Positions 24,560 to 33,294 are shown, numbered from the stretch's first letter. The stretch is 64,000 nt of DNA from Xylanimonas oleitrophica (GCF_003244315.1 NZ_QKWH01000002.1:124001-188000), one strand, 5' to 3'. Translations and numbers: made by a program. The notes: a model not told the origin generated them from the letters alone.

Positions 24560-24577
24560 GCGGCCTCTGGGGAGGCG

Positions 24578-24583
24578 TAGGTT
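24578..24583 (+). promoter_or_regulatory. -10 element (TAGGTT) of the nhaA unit, leaderless
   Basis: TAGGTT plus seven bases leads to ATG at 24591, the start of a 20-codon ORF rather than of nhaA. Confidence 0.5.
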
Positions 24584-24590
24584 TGTTCTG

Positions 24591-24653
24591 ATGTCTCGGG
24601 CAATCGTCGAGGAGACGTCGTCCCATCTCCCCGCCGACCTGGAGCAGCCGTGA
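24591..24653 (+). CDS. 20-codon leader ORF overlapping nhaA
   Basis: The short frame MSRAIVEETSSHLPADLEQP begins at the predicted leaderless start, and its stop overlaps the nhaA GTG as GTGA. nhaA would then be translated by coupling; GGAG inside the leader lies six bases before the GTG. No resemblance to known leader peptides is seen. Confidence 0.45.
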   Translation: MSRAIVEETSSHLPADLEQP

Positions 24654-26005
24654 CCGAAGCGCGCACCCCGCAGCACCCCGCCCCGGTGGCGAGCGAGCCG
24701 CAGGAGCACCGGTCGCGCGACCGGCTGGGCCGGCTCAGGCGCGCGCTGAGCCGCGAGACCACGGGCGGCGCGCTGCTGCTCGGTGCGGCGCTGCTGGCGC
24801 TGGTGCTCGCGAACTCGCCGGTGCGCGAGTGGTACTTCCGGGTCTCCGAGGCAGAGCTGGGGTTCGGCCACCTGCACATGCCGGTCGCGGCCTGGGCGGC
24901 GGACGGCCTGCTGGCGGTCTTCTTCTTCACCGTGGGCGTCGAGCTCAAGCACGAGTTCGTGGCCGGCTCGCTGCGCAACCCCAGGGAGGCCGGCGTCCCG
25001 ATGCTGGCCGCGGTGGGCGGCATGGTGATGCCAGCCCTGATCTTCACGGTGCTGGTGAACCTGCTGGGTGACCCGGGGGCGGTGGGCGGCTGGGCCATCC
25101 CGACGGCGACGGACATCGCGTTCGCCCTCGCCGTCCTGGCCGTGTTCGGCAAGGGGCTGCCGCTGGCGATCCGCACGTTCCTGCTGACGCTGGCGGTGGT
25201 CGACGACCTGCTGGCGATCGTGGTCATCGCGGTCTTCTACACCTCGGAGCTGCACCTGGGCTTCCTGGCCGCCTCGCTCGCGGTGGTCGTGGTGGCCGGT
25301 GCCGTGTTCCGCTCGCGCCGTCCCCGCTGGTGGCTGCTGCTGCCGCTCGGGGCGGTGGCGTGGGCGTTCATGCACGCGTCGGGCGTGCACGCCACGGTGG
25401 CCGGCGTGCTGCTGGGCTTCACCGTCCCGGCGGTCGTGGTGCACGGCGAGCGCGTGCCGCGCACCACGCACCACGAGCACGCGCTGCGGCCCTGGTCGCA
25501 GGGGCTCGCGCTGCCCGTGTTCGCGTTCTTCGCCGCGGGGGTGGACATCGTGGACGCCGGTGGCCTGGGGGAGATCCTGCGCCAGCCCGTGGTGCTGGCG
25601 ATCACGGCGGGGCTCATCGTGGGCAAGTTCGCCGGCATGCTCGGCGTGACGGCGCTGGTCACCCGGTTCACGCCGTTGCGCCTGGCGCAGGGCATCGGCG
25701 TGCGGGACCTGCTGCCGATCGCGTTCCTCGCCGGCATCGGGTTCACGGTGGCGCTGCTGATCTCCGAGCTGTCGTACGGCCAGGGGTCGGAGCACACGGA
25801 CGCGGCCAAGTTCGCCATCCTGGCCGCCTCCCTGATCTCCGCGGCGCTGGGGGCGGTGTGCCTGCGCTGGGACGCCCGCAAGGCCCGCTCGCAGGACATG
25901 AACCGGGACGGCGTGGCCGACGACGTCACCACGCTCATCGGCGACCCGGACGTCGAGGAGCAGCAGGCCGTGCGCGCCGACGAGAGGCCCGGTCCGCGCC
26001 CCTGA
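24650..26005 (+). CDS. nhaA: Na+/H+ antiporter NhaA
   Basis: The 451-residue protein has the NhaA core: FFFTVGVELKHEFV, IPTATDIAFALAVLAVFG and the essential Asp pair in LAVVDDLLAIVVIA (Asp163/Asp164 of E. coli), with FLAGIGFTVALLI late in the sequence. It exports Na+ or Li+ in exchange for two protons across the inner membrane. N-terminal (about 40 residues) and C-terminal (about 45 residues) hydrophilic tails extend the usual length. It is convergent with the Mrp operon, five bases from mrpE, so two sodium-proton systems lie side by side. Confidence 0.95.
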   Translation: MTEARTPQHPAPVASEPQEHRSRDRLGRLRRALSRETTGGALLLGAALLALVLANSPVREWYFRVSEAELGFGHLHMPVAAWAADGLLAVFFFTVGVELKHEFVAGSLRNPREAGVPMLAAVGGMVMPALIFTVLVNLLGDPGAVGGWAIPTATDIAFALAVLAVFGKGLPLAIRTFLLTLAVVDDLLAIVVIAVFYTSELHLGFLAASLAVVVVAGAVFRSRRPRWWLLLPLGAVAWAFMHASGVHATVAGVLLGFTVPAVVVHGERVPRTTHHEHALRPWSQGLALPVFAFFAAGVDIVDAGGLGEILRQPVVLAITAGLIVGKFAGMLGVTALVTRFTPLRLAQGIGVRDLLPIAFLAGIGFTVALLISELSYGQGSEHTDAAKFAILAASLISAALGAVCLRWDARKARSQDMNRDGVADDVTTLIGDPDVEEQQAVRADERPGPRP

Positions 26006-26010
26006 CACGG

Positions 26011-26526
26011 TCAGTCCTGCTCGCCCTCCGGGGGCGGCGCTGGTGAGGGCGGCACGACGAGGGCGATCCGCCGCTCGAGCTCGGCGATGGTGGCGTCCAC
26101 GTCCAGGTCGGGGCTGATGACGTGCACGTCCATGCTGTCGCCGTGGAGCCGGGCGGAGACGGTGCCGGGCATGAGGTTGAGCACGAACGCCAGCGCCGCC
26201 CGCGCGCCGGGGGTGGGCAGCGTGGTGGTGTGGGAGCGCCAGTACGGGTCGACGTCGGGCCCAGGCAGGGTCAGGGCGCGGCGGGCGACGTCGACGCCGC
26301 CGACGACGGAGCGCCACAGCACCCAGCCGGCGAGGCCCGCGGCGGCGAGGAACCTCCCGGGGGTGAGGGGGGTGCCGGGGCGAGGCCGGCCGGTGACGGC
26401 GTAGCTGAGGGCGACGGCCACCGGCACGGTGACGAGCCCGTAGCCCACGACGGTCGGGTCGCCCTCGACCACCGCCCACCAGGCGGCGCCGAGGCCGAGC
26501 AGGCGCAGCAGCACGGATCCGGTCAC
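26011..26526 (-). CDS. mrpE: Mrp-type antiporter subunit E
   Basis: The 171-residue MrpE/MnhE protein has two to three N-terminal helices. The family segment LPTPGARAALAFVLNLMPGTVSARL is followed by the cytosolic domain SMDVHVISPDLDVDATIAELERRI. It stabilises the Mrp complex. It is the last gene of the operon and overlaps the preceding gene by four bases. Confidence 0.88.
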   Translation of the reverse strand: MTGSVLLRLLGLGAAWWAVVEGDPTVVGYGLVTVPVAVALSYAVTGRPRPGTPLTPGRFLAAAGLAGWVLWRSVVGGVDVARRALTLPGPDVDPYWRSHTTTLPTPGARAALAFVLNLMPGTVSARLHGDSMDVHVISPDLDVDATIAELERRIALVVPPSPAPPPEGEQD

Positions 26527-28301
26527 GGGGAGCTCCCTCCGGTCAGGGCGAGCAGCAGGCCCGCCGCGGCGAGGAAGAGGAGCACGGCGCCGGAGGCCTC
26601 CCACAGGCCGAGGCGGGCCTGGACGGCGCTCAGCGCGGGCAGGGGCGAGGGCGTGGCGGCCAGGGCCGTGCGCACGCGCCCTGTCACGGAGCCGAGCCGT
26701 GCCGCCGCCCGCCGCAGCGCCCGGCCCACGGCGAGCGCGGCCCGTTCCTCGACGGCGACGACGTCACCGGGTGGCACCACGTCGCCGCGCGGGTGGGCCA
26801 GGGGGGAGTCGTCGAGCTCGCGGCGGCGGGCCAGGCGGGCGGCGGCGAGGGCGAGGGCGACGCCGAGGAGCACGGGCCAGGACTGGGCCCACAGGGTTCC
26901 GGGGGAGAGCCACCCGGGAACGGCCTGGGGCGGGTCGAGGCGCTGGGCGAGCCAGGCGACGGGGACGACGGCGACCACCGCGGAGGCCGCCCACACGCCG
27001 TCGCGCACGGGGGCGCTGTGCTCGCCCTTGCGCTCGCGGCGCCACAGCACCACGGCGCACCGGGCGAGCAGCAGGGTGGAGCCGAGCCCGAACCACGGCA
27101 GCACGTCGGCGAGCGCGGCACCGCCCGCGGCGGGGAAGGTGGCGTCGCCCACGGCCTCCTTGGCGCCGTACTTGGCGACGTACCCGCTGGTGAAGGGGGC
27201 ACCGGCGAGGGAGAGACCGGCGACGGCGAGAACCGTCGTCGTCGTCCACCGGGGCACACGCTCGCTGCTCCACACCTGGACGCCCAGGAACAGCGACGCC
27301 TTGGTGACGCCGTGGTGGACGGCGTAGACGACGGCGGCGAGCACGCAGGCGTGGGCGAGCCCGGGCTCGGCGAGGGCCACGCCCACCAGCACGGCGAGGA
27401 AGCCCATCTGGCTGATGGTGCTGTAGGCGAGGATCACCTTGGGGTTGTCCTGCAGCAGGCCGGCGACGACGGCGAGGAACCCGCCCAGGAGGGCCAGCAG
27501 CACGAACGTGGTGCCCCAGCCGGGGCTGGCGTCCTGCCCGAGGGGCAGGAACCGCAGCCAGCCCACCAGCCCCGCCTTGACCATGACGCCGGAGAGCACG
27601 GCGCTCGCGGGGGTGGGGGCAGCGGAGTGGGCGAGCGGCAGCCACACGTGCAGGGGCGCGGTGCCGGCCTTGACGCCGAACCCGACCAGCAGGAGGGCCA
27701 CGATGAGGTCGCGACGCTCGGAGGCGGCGACGGCGGCGGGAGCGTCGGCGAGCACCAGGCCGCCGTCGGCGGTCACGAGCGCCATGGCGGCGAGCACGGC
27801 GCTCTCGCCCAGCACGGTCATGACCATGTAGATGCGGGCGGCGCGGCGGGCGCCGGCGGTGCGGTCGTGCAGCACCAGGGCGTACCCGGTGAAGCTCATG
27901 ACGGTGAACGCGAGGTAGAAGGTCACCACGTCCGCGGCGGCGACGACGCCGACGCTGGCGGCGAAGCACACGAGGAGGAACCCGCTGAGCACGGGGCCGC
28001 GCCGCGCCCCGGAGCGGGGCACGAACGCCAGGGCGACGGCGTACAGCACCACGGTCAGGGCCAGCAGGGGCCGGGCGACCTCGTCGAGGTGCGCGCTGAC
28101 GCCGAGCAGCAGCCAGTCCAGGCGCACGACCTCGTCCCCGCCGGTGAGCGTGAGGGTGGCGGCGGGCAGGGTGGCGAGCCACGCGGCACGGCAGACGGTG
28201 TCGCGCAGCGCCCCGGCGCGGGGGCCGGAGACGAGGGTGGCGACCATGAGCAGCAGCGCGACGGCGAGCGGCAGGCCGAGGGCGAGGACCCAGAGCGTCA
28301 C
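26523..28301 (-). CDS. Proton-conducting ND4/ND5-like Mrp subunit, third copy
   Basis: The 592-residue membrane protein of the NuoL/M/N-MrpA/D family has GVKAGTAPLHVWLPLAHSAAPTPASAVLSG (the pumping-module Lys) and ILAYSTISQMG. The TM5 position that normally holds a Glu (FFxxWE) reads FYLAFTVMSF, with Thr in its place, so its proton path may be altered. The C-terminal third adds further helices, as in HyfB/MbhH-like proteins. The GTG overlaps the upstream stop by four bases. Confidence 0.85.
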   Translation of the reverse strand: MTLWVLALGLPLAVALLLMVATLVSGPRAGALRDTVCRAAWLATLPAATLTLTGGDEVVRLDWLLLGVSAHLDEVARPLLALTVVLYAVALAFVPRSGARRGPVLSGFLLVCFAASVGVVAAADVVTFYLAFTVMSFTGYALVLHDRTAGARRAARIYMVMTVLGESAVLAAMALVTADGGLVLADAPAAVAASERRDLIVALLLVGFGVKAGTAPLHVWLPLAHSAAPTPASAVLSGVMVKAGLVGWLRFLPLGQDASPGWGTTFVLLALLGGFLAVVAGLLQDNPKVILAYSTISQMGFLAVLVGVALAEPGLAHACVLAAVVYAVHHGVTKASLFLGVQVWSSERVPRWTTTTVLAVAGLSLAGAPFTSGYVAKYGAKEAVGDATFPAAGGAALADVLPWFGLGSTLLLARCAVVLWRRERKGEHSAPVRDGVWAASAVVAVVPVAWLAQRLDPPQAVPGWLSPGTLWAQSWPVLLGVALALAAARLARRRELDDSPLAHPRGDVVPPGDVVAVEERAALAVGRALRRAAARLGSVTGRVRTALAATPSPLPALSAVQARLGLWEASGAVLLFLAAAGLLLALTGGSSP

Positions 28302-29821
28302 GGGTAGCTCCCCTCGGCGATGATGCGGGCGATCTGCCACGGCGAGTAGTCCCACCCGGCGAAGACGCCGCACGCGAGGGTGAGGGCTGCGGTGATCAGG
28401 GCGGGCACCAGGAGCGAGGCGGGGGCCTCGATGCTGCGCACGCGGTGGGGCTCGGTGACCCACCGGGCGCCTTCCTCCGGCGGCCGCACCCACAGGGTGT
28501 GGATGACGGGCAGGAAGTAGGCGGCGTTGAGCAGGGTGCTGGTCAGGAGCACGGCCAGCACCCAGGGTTCACCGGCATCGAGCCCGCCGAGCGCCAGCGG
28601 CCACTTGGACACGAAGCCGGCGAGGGGTGGCAGGCCGATCATGCCGAACGCCGCGACGGTGAACGCGATCGCCGTCAGCGGCATCCGGCGGGCCACCCCG
28701 GCCAGCTGGCTCACCTTGGACAACCCCAGCACCTCGGCGAACAGCCCGGCGCAGAAGAACAGGGTGATCTTCATGATGCCCTGGTGGAAGATGTGCGTCA
28801 GGGCGCCCGCGGTGGCCACCGGGGACAGCAGGGCGGCACCCAGGGTCACGTAGGAGAGCTGGGACACGGTCGAGTAGGCCAGCCGCTTCTTCAGGTCGTC
28901 CTGCGTGAGGGCGCGCAGCGAGCCGTAGACGATGGTGACGCCGGCTGCGACGGCCAGGACGTGCAGCAGGCCCAGGTCGGCGAAGACCCGCAGCCCGAAC
29001 ACGTCGTGGACCACGCGGACGATCCCGTACACGCCCGCCTTGACCACGGCCACGGCGTGCAGCAGCGCGGAGACGGGGGCGGGCGCCACCATCGCGACGG
29101 GCAGCCAGCGGTGCAGCGGGAAGATCGCGGCCTTGACGCCCAGCCCGGCGAGCAGCACCAGACCGATCGCGGTGGCCGTGCCGGGCCGCTCGGCGGCGAG
29201 CTCGGCGACGGCAGCGGCGCCCCCGGCGGTGAACTCCACCGGCCCCACCAGCACCGTCAGCCACACCACGCCCAGCAGCACCAGCACCCCGCCGCCGAGC
29301 GTGTACGCCAGGTAGGTGCGGGCGCCGTCGAGCGCGGCGCGCGTGCCTCGGTGCGCCACCAGCGGGTAGGTGACCAGGGTGAGCATCTCGTAGAAGAACA
29401 GGAAGGTCAGCAGGTTCCCGGCCAGGGCGATGCCCACGGTCGCGGTGACGCACAGGCTGAAGAACCCGAAGAACCGGCTGCGGTGCGGCGCCCCCTCGAG
29501 GTACCCGATGGCGTAGACGGTGGTGACCAGCCACAGCAGCGAGGACAGCGCGGCGAAGAACAGGGAGAACGTGTCGGCGGTGAGCACCAGCTCCACGCCG
29601 GGCAGCCACGGGAACGCCGCGCGCTGCACCTGCCCGGCCACGACCAGCGGCACCAGCACCGCCACGAGCGCCACCTTGGCCACCGCCCCGGCCATGTTGA
29701 GGGTGGTGCGCAGCCGCACCTGGTCCTCGCGCAGGAAGAAGATCACGAGCCCGGGCACGAGCGAGGTCAGCAGCATGACCACGGGCAGCACGCTCTCGTG
29801 CACCTGGGCGTCGGGGTTCAT
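28298..29821 (-). CDS. Proton-conducting ND5/ND4-like Mrp subunit, second copy
   Basis: The 507-residue membrane protein (complex I subunit 5 family) has about fourteen helices. It keeps the TM5 Glu in LFFYEMLTLVTYPL, the Lys in GVKAAIFPLHRWLPVAMVAPAPVSALLHA and the KKRLAYSTVSQLSY helix. It should conduct protons in the antiporter assembly. ATG start at 29821, overlapping the preceding gene by four bases. Confidence 0.88.
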   Translation of the reverse strand: MNPDAQVHESVLPVVMLLTSLVPGLVIFFLREDQVRLRTTLNMAGAVAKVALVAVLVPLVVAGQVQRAAFPWLPGVELVLTADTFSLFFAALSSLLWLVTTVYAIGYLEGAPHRSRFFGFFSLCVTATVGIALAGNLLTFLFFYEMLTLVTYPLVAHRGTRAALDGARTYLAYTLGGGVLVLLGVVWLTVLVGPVEFTAGGAAAVAELAAERPGTATAIGLVLLAGLGVKAAIFPLHRWLPVAMVAPAPVSALLHAVAVVKAGVYGIVRVVHDVFGLRVFADLGLLHVLAVAAGVTIVYGSLRALTQDDLKKRLAYSTVSQLSYVTLGAALLSPVATAGALTHIFHQGIMKITLFFCAGLFAEVLGLSKVSQLAGVARRMPLTAIAFTVAAFGMIGLPPLAGFVSKWPLALGGLDAGEPWVLAVLLTSTLLNAAYFLPVIHTLWVRPPEEGARWVTEPHRVRSIEAPASLLVPALITAALTLACGVFAGWDYSPWQIARIIAEGSYP

Positions 29822-31299
29822 GCCAGCCCCCTCGGTGCCGTGTCGGCCACCAGGCCCGCCAGGCCGCCGGCCAGCACGCTGAGCACGACGGCGGCCACGG
29901 CCAGCGCCAGCGGCACGGCGGCCTGCACGGTGGGCACCGCGGCGGGCGGCGGCTCCGGAGCCTGCTCCCCGGCGTCGGCCGGCGCCGAGACCGCCCGCAG
30001 CACCACGGCGGTGTAGCCCACCGTGAGCAGGCCGCCGGCGAGCAGCGCCGCCACCCACCACCACTGGCCGCTCTCGACGCCCGCGGCGAGCAGCTGCCAC
30101 TTCGCCGCGAACCCGAGCGTGGGAGGAAGGCCCGCCAGGCTCACCCCCGCGACGCCCAGCGCGGCCACCACCCAGGGCCGGTGCCGCATCGCGCCCCGCA
30201 GGTCCTCCAGGTGGTCCGACCCGTAGGCGGCGGTGAGCACGCCTGCCGCGAGGAACATGGCCGCCTTGGCGAGCCCGTGCGCGACGACGAGCAGCAGGCC
30301 GCCGCTCCACGCGGCGCGGGCGGCCTCCCCGCCCGGTGCCATCAGCGGCAGCACCAGGGCGAGGTAGCCCACCTGCGTGACCGTGGAGTAGGCGACGATC
30401 CGCTTGAGCCGCCGCTGCCGCAGCGCCATCAGCCCGCCCCACAGCACCGCCGCCGACCCGGCCACCCCGCTCGCTACCGCCAGGACGTGCGCGGCTCCGC
30501 CGGCGGCCGGGGCCAGCGCCACCCAGAACCGCCACAGCACCACGAGCGCCGCCTTGACCACCAGAGCGGACAGCACCGCGCTCACGGCGGCCGGGGCGGC
30601 CGGGTGCGCCACCGGCAGCCACGAGTGCAGCGGGAACAGCGCCATCTTGGCGCCCATGCCCACCAGCGTCAGTGCCAGGGCCGCCGTGAGCAGCGGGCCG
30701 GGTGCGACGCGCCCGGCCGCCGCCGACATGTCCAGGGTGCCCGCCTCGGCGTACACCAGCGCGATCGCCAGCAGGAACAGCAGCGATCCCACCACGGCCA
30801 CGAACAGGTACCGCAGCGCCGGGCCCGCCGACCTGCCCTTGCCCAGCGCCACCAGCGAGACCGCCCCGACCGTCACCAGCTCCAGCAGCACGTAGGCGTT
30901 GAAGAGGTCCTGCGTGACGTAGACGCCGTGGAGCGCGGCCCACAGCCCCAGCCACAGCGGCCAGAACGCCGGGCCACCGCCGGCGTCGTCCCGCACGGCC
31001 ACCGTGACGCTCACGGCCACGCCCACCAGCGTGGTCAGCACGAGCAGCGCGGCGCTGGCGGCGTCGGCCCGCAGCACGATGCCGAGCGGTGGCTCCCAGC
31101 CGGCGAGCGCCACCCGGACCTCGTGGCCCGGGGCGGTGGCCACACCGCCGACGACGACGGCGCAGGCGAGCGCGGTCAGCGCCGCCGTCGTGAGCCCGAC
31201 GGCGGCCCGCACCCGGCCGCGCTCGCGGGGCACCACGGCCGCGACGGCACCGGCGGCCAGCGGCCCCAGCACGAGGGCCGGCAGGAGGAGAGCGCTCAC
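29818..31299 (-). CDS. mrpD: Mrp-type antiporter subunit D
   Basis: The 493-residue NuoN/MrpD-like protein has the TM5 Glu (YVLLELVTVGA), GMGAKMALFPLHSWLPVAHPAAPAAVSAVLSALVVK and LKRIVAYSTVTQVGY. It sits directly after mrpC, the usual position of mrpD. GTG start; overlaps mrpC by four bases. Confidence 0.88.
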   Translation of the reverse strand: MSALLLPALVLGPLAAGAVAAVVPRERGRVRAAVGLTTAALTALACAVVVGGVATAPGHEVRVALAGWEPPLGIVLRADAASAALLVLTTLVGVAVSVTVAVRDDAGGGPAFWPLWLGLWAALHGVYVTQDLFNAYVLLELVTVGAVSLVALGKGRSAGPALRYLFVAVVGSLLFLLAIALVYAEAGTLDMSAAAGRVAPGPLLTAALALTLVGMGAKMALFPLHSWLPVAHPAAPAAVSAVLSALVVKAALVVLWRFWVALAPAAGGAAHVLAVASGVAGSAAVLWGGLMALRQRRLKRIVAYSTVTQVGYLALVLPLMAPGGEAARAAWSGGLLLVVAHGLAKAAMFLAAGVLTAAYGSDHLEDLRGAMRHRPWVVAALGVAGVSLAGLPPTLGFAAKWQLLAAGVESGQWWWVAALLAGGLLTVGYTAVVLRAVSAPADAGEQAPEPPPAAVPTVQAAVPLALAVAAVVLSVLAGGLAGLVADTAPRGLA

Positions 31300-31580
31300 G
31301 GCGCCTCCTCGTCCTCGGGAGCCTCCACCCGCCGCACCAGCGCCAGGGCCAGCCCGGTGATGGCGGCCATGATGACGATGCCGGTCAGCACCAGGGCCTG
31401 GGCCACCGGGTCCGGCTCCGTGCCGCGGGTGGCGAGCACGAGCAGCACGATCATCACGCCTGCCGAGGCGACGTTGAGGGCCACCACCCGGCGCACCAGG
31501 TCACGCGCGAGGAGGTGGGCCACGAGCCCCACCACGAGCACGGCGCAGCCCAGCGCCAGCAGCAGCTCCAGACGCGTCAC
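31296..31580 (-). CDS. mrpC: Mrp-type antiporter subunit C
   Basis: The 94-residue NuoK-like protein has three helices and the family end LVLTGIVIMAAITGLALALVRRV. It forms the membrane proton path with MrpA and MrpD. GTG start; four-base overlaps on both sides. Confidence 0.9.
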   Translation of the reverse strand: MTRLELLLALGCAVLVVGLVAHLLARDLVRRVVALNVASAGVMIVLLVLATRGTEPDPVAQALVLTGIVIMAAITGLALALVRRVEAPEDEEAP

Positions 31581-32491
31581 GACGGCACCCGCCGGGCCTC
31601 GCTGTTGGCCACGAAGACCTGCGCCAGGCCCACGCCGATGCTGACGGCCAGCACCGTCTCGACGGTGAGCACGGCTGCCCCGGCCCACCGCGGATCGAGC
31701 ACCAGCCACCCCTGGCCGAGCATGGCGGTGCCGGCGGCGAGCGCCACGAAGGCCAGCACGCCGGCCACCGTCCAGGCCCGGGCGGCCGTGCCCTGGGAGG
31801 CGGCGAACCGGGCGCCGGCCACGAACGCGACCACGAGGGCGCCGGCGAACATCGCGCCGGCCTGGAAGGCGCCGCCGGGGCGGCTGGTGCCTGCCAGGAG
31901 CAGCCAGGTGCCGAGCAGCACGAGGGCAGGCAGCAGCACGCGGGCCAGGGCCGTGACCGGGGCGGGCACGGGGTCGGGGGCGCGCACGGGCGTGCGCACG
32001 AGAGCCCCGGCCCCCGCGGCCGCGAAGACGAGCACGGCCGCCTCCAGGAGGGTGTCCAGGCTGCGGAAGTTGAGCAGCACCGCCGTCACCGCGTGGTCGG
32101 CGCCCGCCCCGTGGATCTCCTCGGCCACCGCGGCGGGCAGCAGGCTGGGCTCGTCGGGCACCGCCCGCACCACCACGGTCAGGGCCGCGAGGGCGACCGC
32201 GCCGGCCAGCAGACCGACGACCACGGCGGTGCGCCCGGCCCGCCGTCCTGGGCGGGCGGGGTCGGCGGTCAGGGTGTCCATCAGCAGCGCCCCGGCCACG
32301 CCGGAGCCGAGCGCTGCCTCGGCGAGGGCGATGTCGGGGGCGTCCAGCCGTGCCCAGAGCACGGCGAGGACGACGCCGAGCACGAGGAAGGCGGAGACGG
32401 CGCCGCGCCGGCTCGGCAGCAGCACGGCGACGAGGGCGACGGCGAGGACGGCGGCGGCGAGCACGACGTCGAGGACGGAGGCGGGGCTCAC
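31577..32491 (-). CDS. Fused DUF4040 (MbhD-like) and MrpB subunit
   Basis: In this 304-residue protein the first 70 residues (VVLAVLWARLDAPDIALAEAALGSG) are the DUF4040/MbhD element, which in canonical MrpA is the C-terminal part. Residues about 175-300 are MnhB-like (LLLAGTSRPGGAFQAGAMFAGAL). The large MrpA protein of standard operons is thus split here: its tail is joined to MrpB and its ND5-like part is a separate gene. Confidence 0.82.
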   Translation of the reverse strand: MSPASVLDVVLAAAVLAVALVAVLLPSRRGAVSAFLVLGVVLAVLWARLDAPDIALAEAALGSGVAGALLMDTLTADPARPGRRAGRTAVVVGLLAGAVALAALTVVVRAVPDEPSLLPAAVAEEIHGAGADHAVTAVLLNFRSLDTLLEAAVLVFAAAGAGALVRTPVRAPDPVPAPVTALARVLLPALVLLGTWLLLAGTSRPGGAFQAGAMFAGALVVAFVAGARFAASQGTAARAWTVAGVLAFVALAAGTAMLGQGWLVLDPRWAGAAVLTVETVLAVSIGVGLAQVFVANSEARRVPS

Positions 32492-32910
32492 GGAGCCTCC
32501 CGGGTGGCCGGCGCCTCCGGCTCCGGCGTGGTCTCCGGCCCCGGCCCCGGCCCCGGCTCCCGCTCCGGCTTCTCCTCGGCGCCCGGCTCGGGGCGGGCGG
32601 GCGCGGCGAGCAGGTGGCTGTTGGCTGCCGTGCCCAGGAGCGCGAAGAGCCAGACCAGCACGAGCTTGGCCACGATCCCGCCCGCGCCGCCACCTCCGCC
32701 GGCGATACCGCCCCCGTGCGCGAGGGCGTGCACCACCAGGCCGGCGGTGATGAAGCCCAGGCCCAGGTTGTCGGCCTTGGCGACGCCGTGCAGGCGGGTG
32801 GGCAGGTCGGCGAACCGCAGCAGGCCGAGGGTCCCCGCCACGACGAAGAAGCAGCCGGCCGCCAGCAGCAGCACGGCCAGCACGTCGGCCACCGCCACCA
32901 CGGCCGTCAC
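32488..32910 (-). CDS. mrpG: Mrp-type antiporter subunit G
   Basis: The 140-residue MnhG protein has three helices and the signature FFVVAGTLGLLRFADLPTRLHGVAKADNLG. A Pro/Glu/Gly-rich tail of about 35 residues is unusual. GTG start; overlaps mrpF by four bases. Confidence 0.9.
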   Translation of the reverse strand: MTAVVAVADVLAVLLLAAGCFFVVAGTLGLLRFADLPTRLHGVAKADNLGLGFITAGLVVHALAHGGGIAGGGGGAGGIVAKLVLVWLFALLGTAANSHLLAAPARPEPGAEEKPEREPGPGPGPETTPEPEAPATREAP

Positions 32911-33161
32911 CGCTCGGCCGTGCCGCGGGTCACCACGACGACCACCACGGTGGCCAGAGCCACCAGCACGAGGGCGGCGTCACGCAGGGCCGCCGTCTGC
33001 GTGAGGGTGGCGAGCACCACGAGCAGCGCCGCACCGGTGGTGCCGAGCAGCGCGAAGGCGGTCACCCGGTCGCGCGTGCTCGGTCCGCGGGCGGCGCGCC
33101 AGAGCCCGGCCAGCACGCACAGGAGCAGCACGGTCGCGACGGCGTGCAGTGCGATCTCCAT
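32907..33161 (-). CDS. mrpF: Mrp-type antiporter subunit F
   Basis: The 84-residue MnhF protein has three helices and the family motif RAARGPSTRDRVTAFALLGTTG. It is the first gene of the eight-gene operon (F-G-DUF4040/B-C-D-ND5-ND4/5-E). It is divergent from the Mn transporter operon, with 121 bases shared between them. Confidence 0.9.
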   Translation of the reverse strand: MEIALHAVATVLLLCVLAGLWRAARGPSTRDRVTAFALLGTTGAALLVVLATLTQTAALRDAALVLVALATVVVVVVTRGTAER

Positions 33162-33233
33162 CGGGACGATGTTTCCCCAGGTCGCACGTCCTCACCACCG
33201 CACGCCCGCGTCTCGTCCTGGCGGGGGTGCCCG

Positions 33234-33264
33234 ACGGGGTGCGCGTGTGGCGAGCGCACCCCGT
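33234..33264. promoter_or_regulatory. 11-bp perfect inverted repeat between mrp and mnt operons
   Basis: ACGGGGTGCGC and GCGCACCCCGT flank nine bases. It ends nine bases before the MntR-like palindrome and covers the -35 area of the mnt operon. It may be a second operator or an mRNA hairpin of either unit. Confidence 0.5.
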
Positions 33265-33272
33265 GGCGGGAT

Positions 33273-33294
33273 ATTTTTCGGTATGCCGAAAAAT
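33273..33294. promoter_or_regulatory. DtxR/MntR-like palindrome over the start codon of the Mn transporter gene
   Basis: ATTTTTCGG-TATG-CCGAAAAAT is a perfect 9-bp palindrome with a 4-base centre, and the ATG at 33283 lies in that centre. TATTTT at 33272-33277 is a plausible -10. Bound repressor would block both the -10 and the transcription start. Metal-dependent repression by a DtxR-family regulator is inferred; the regulator is not in the window. Confidence 0.75.
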
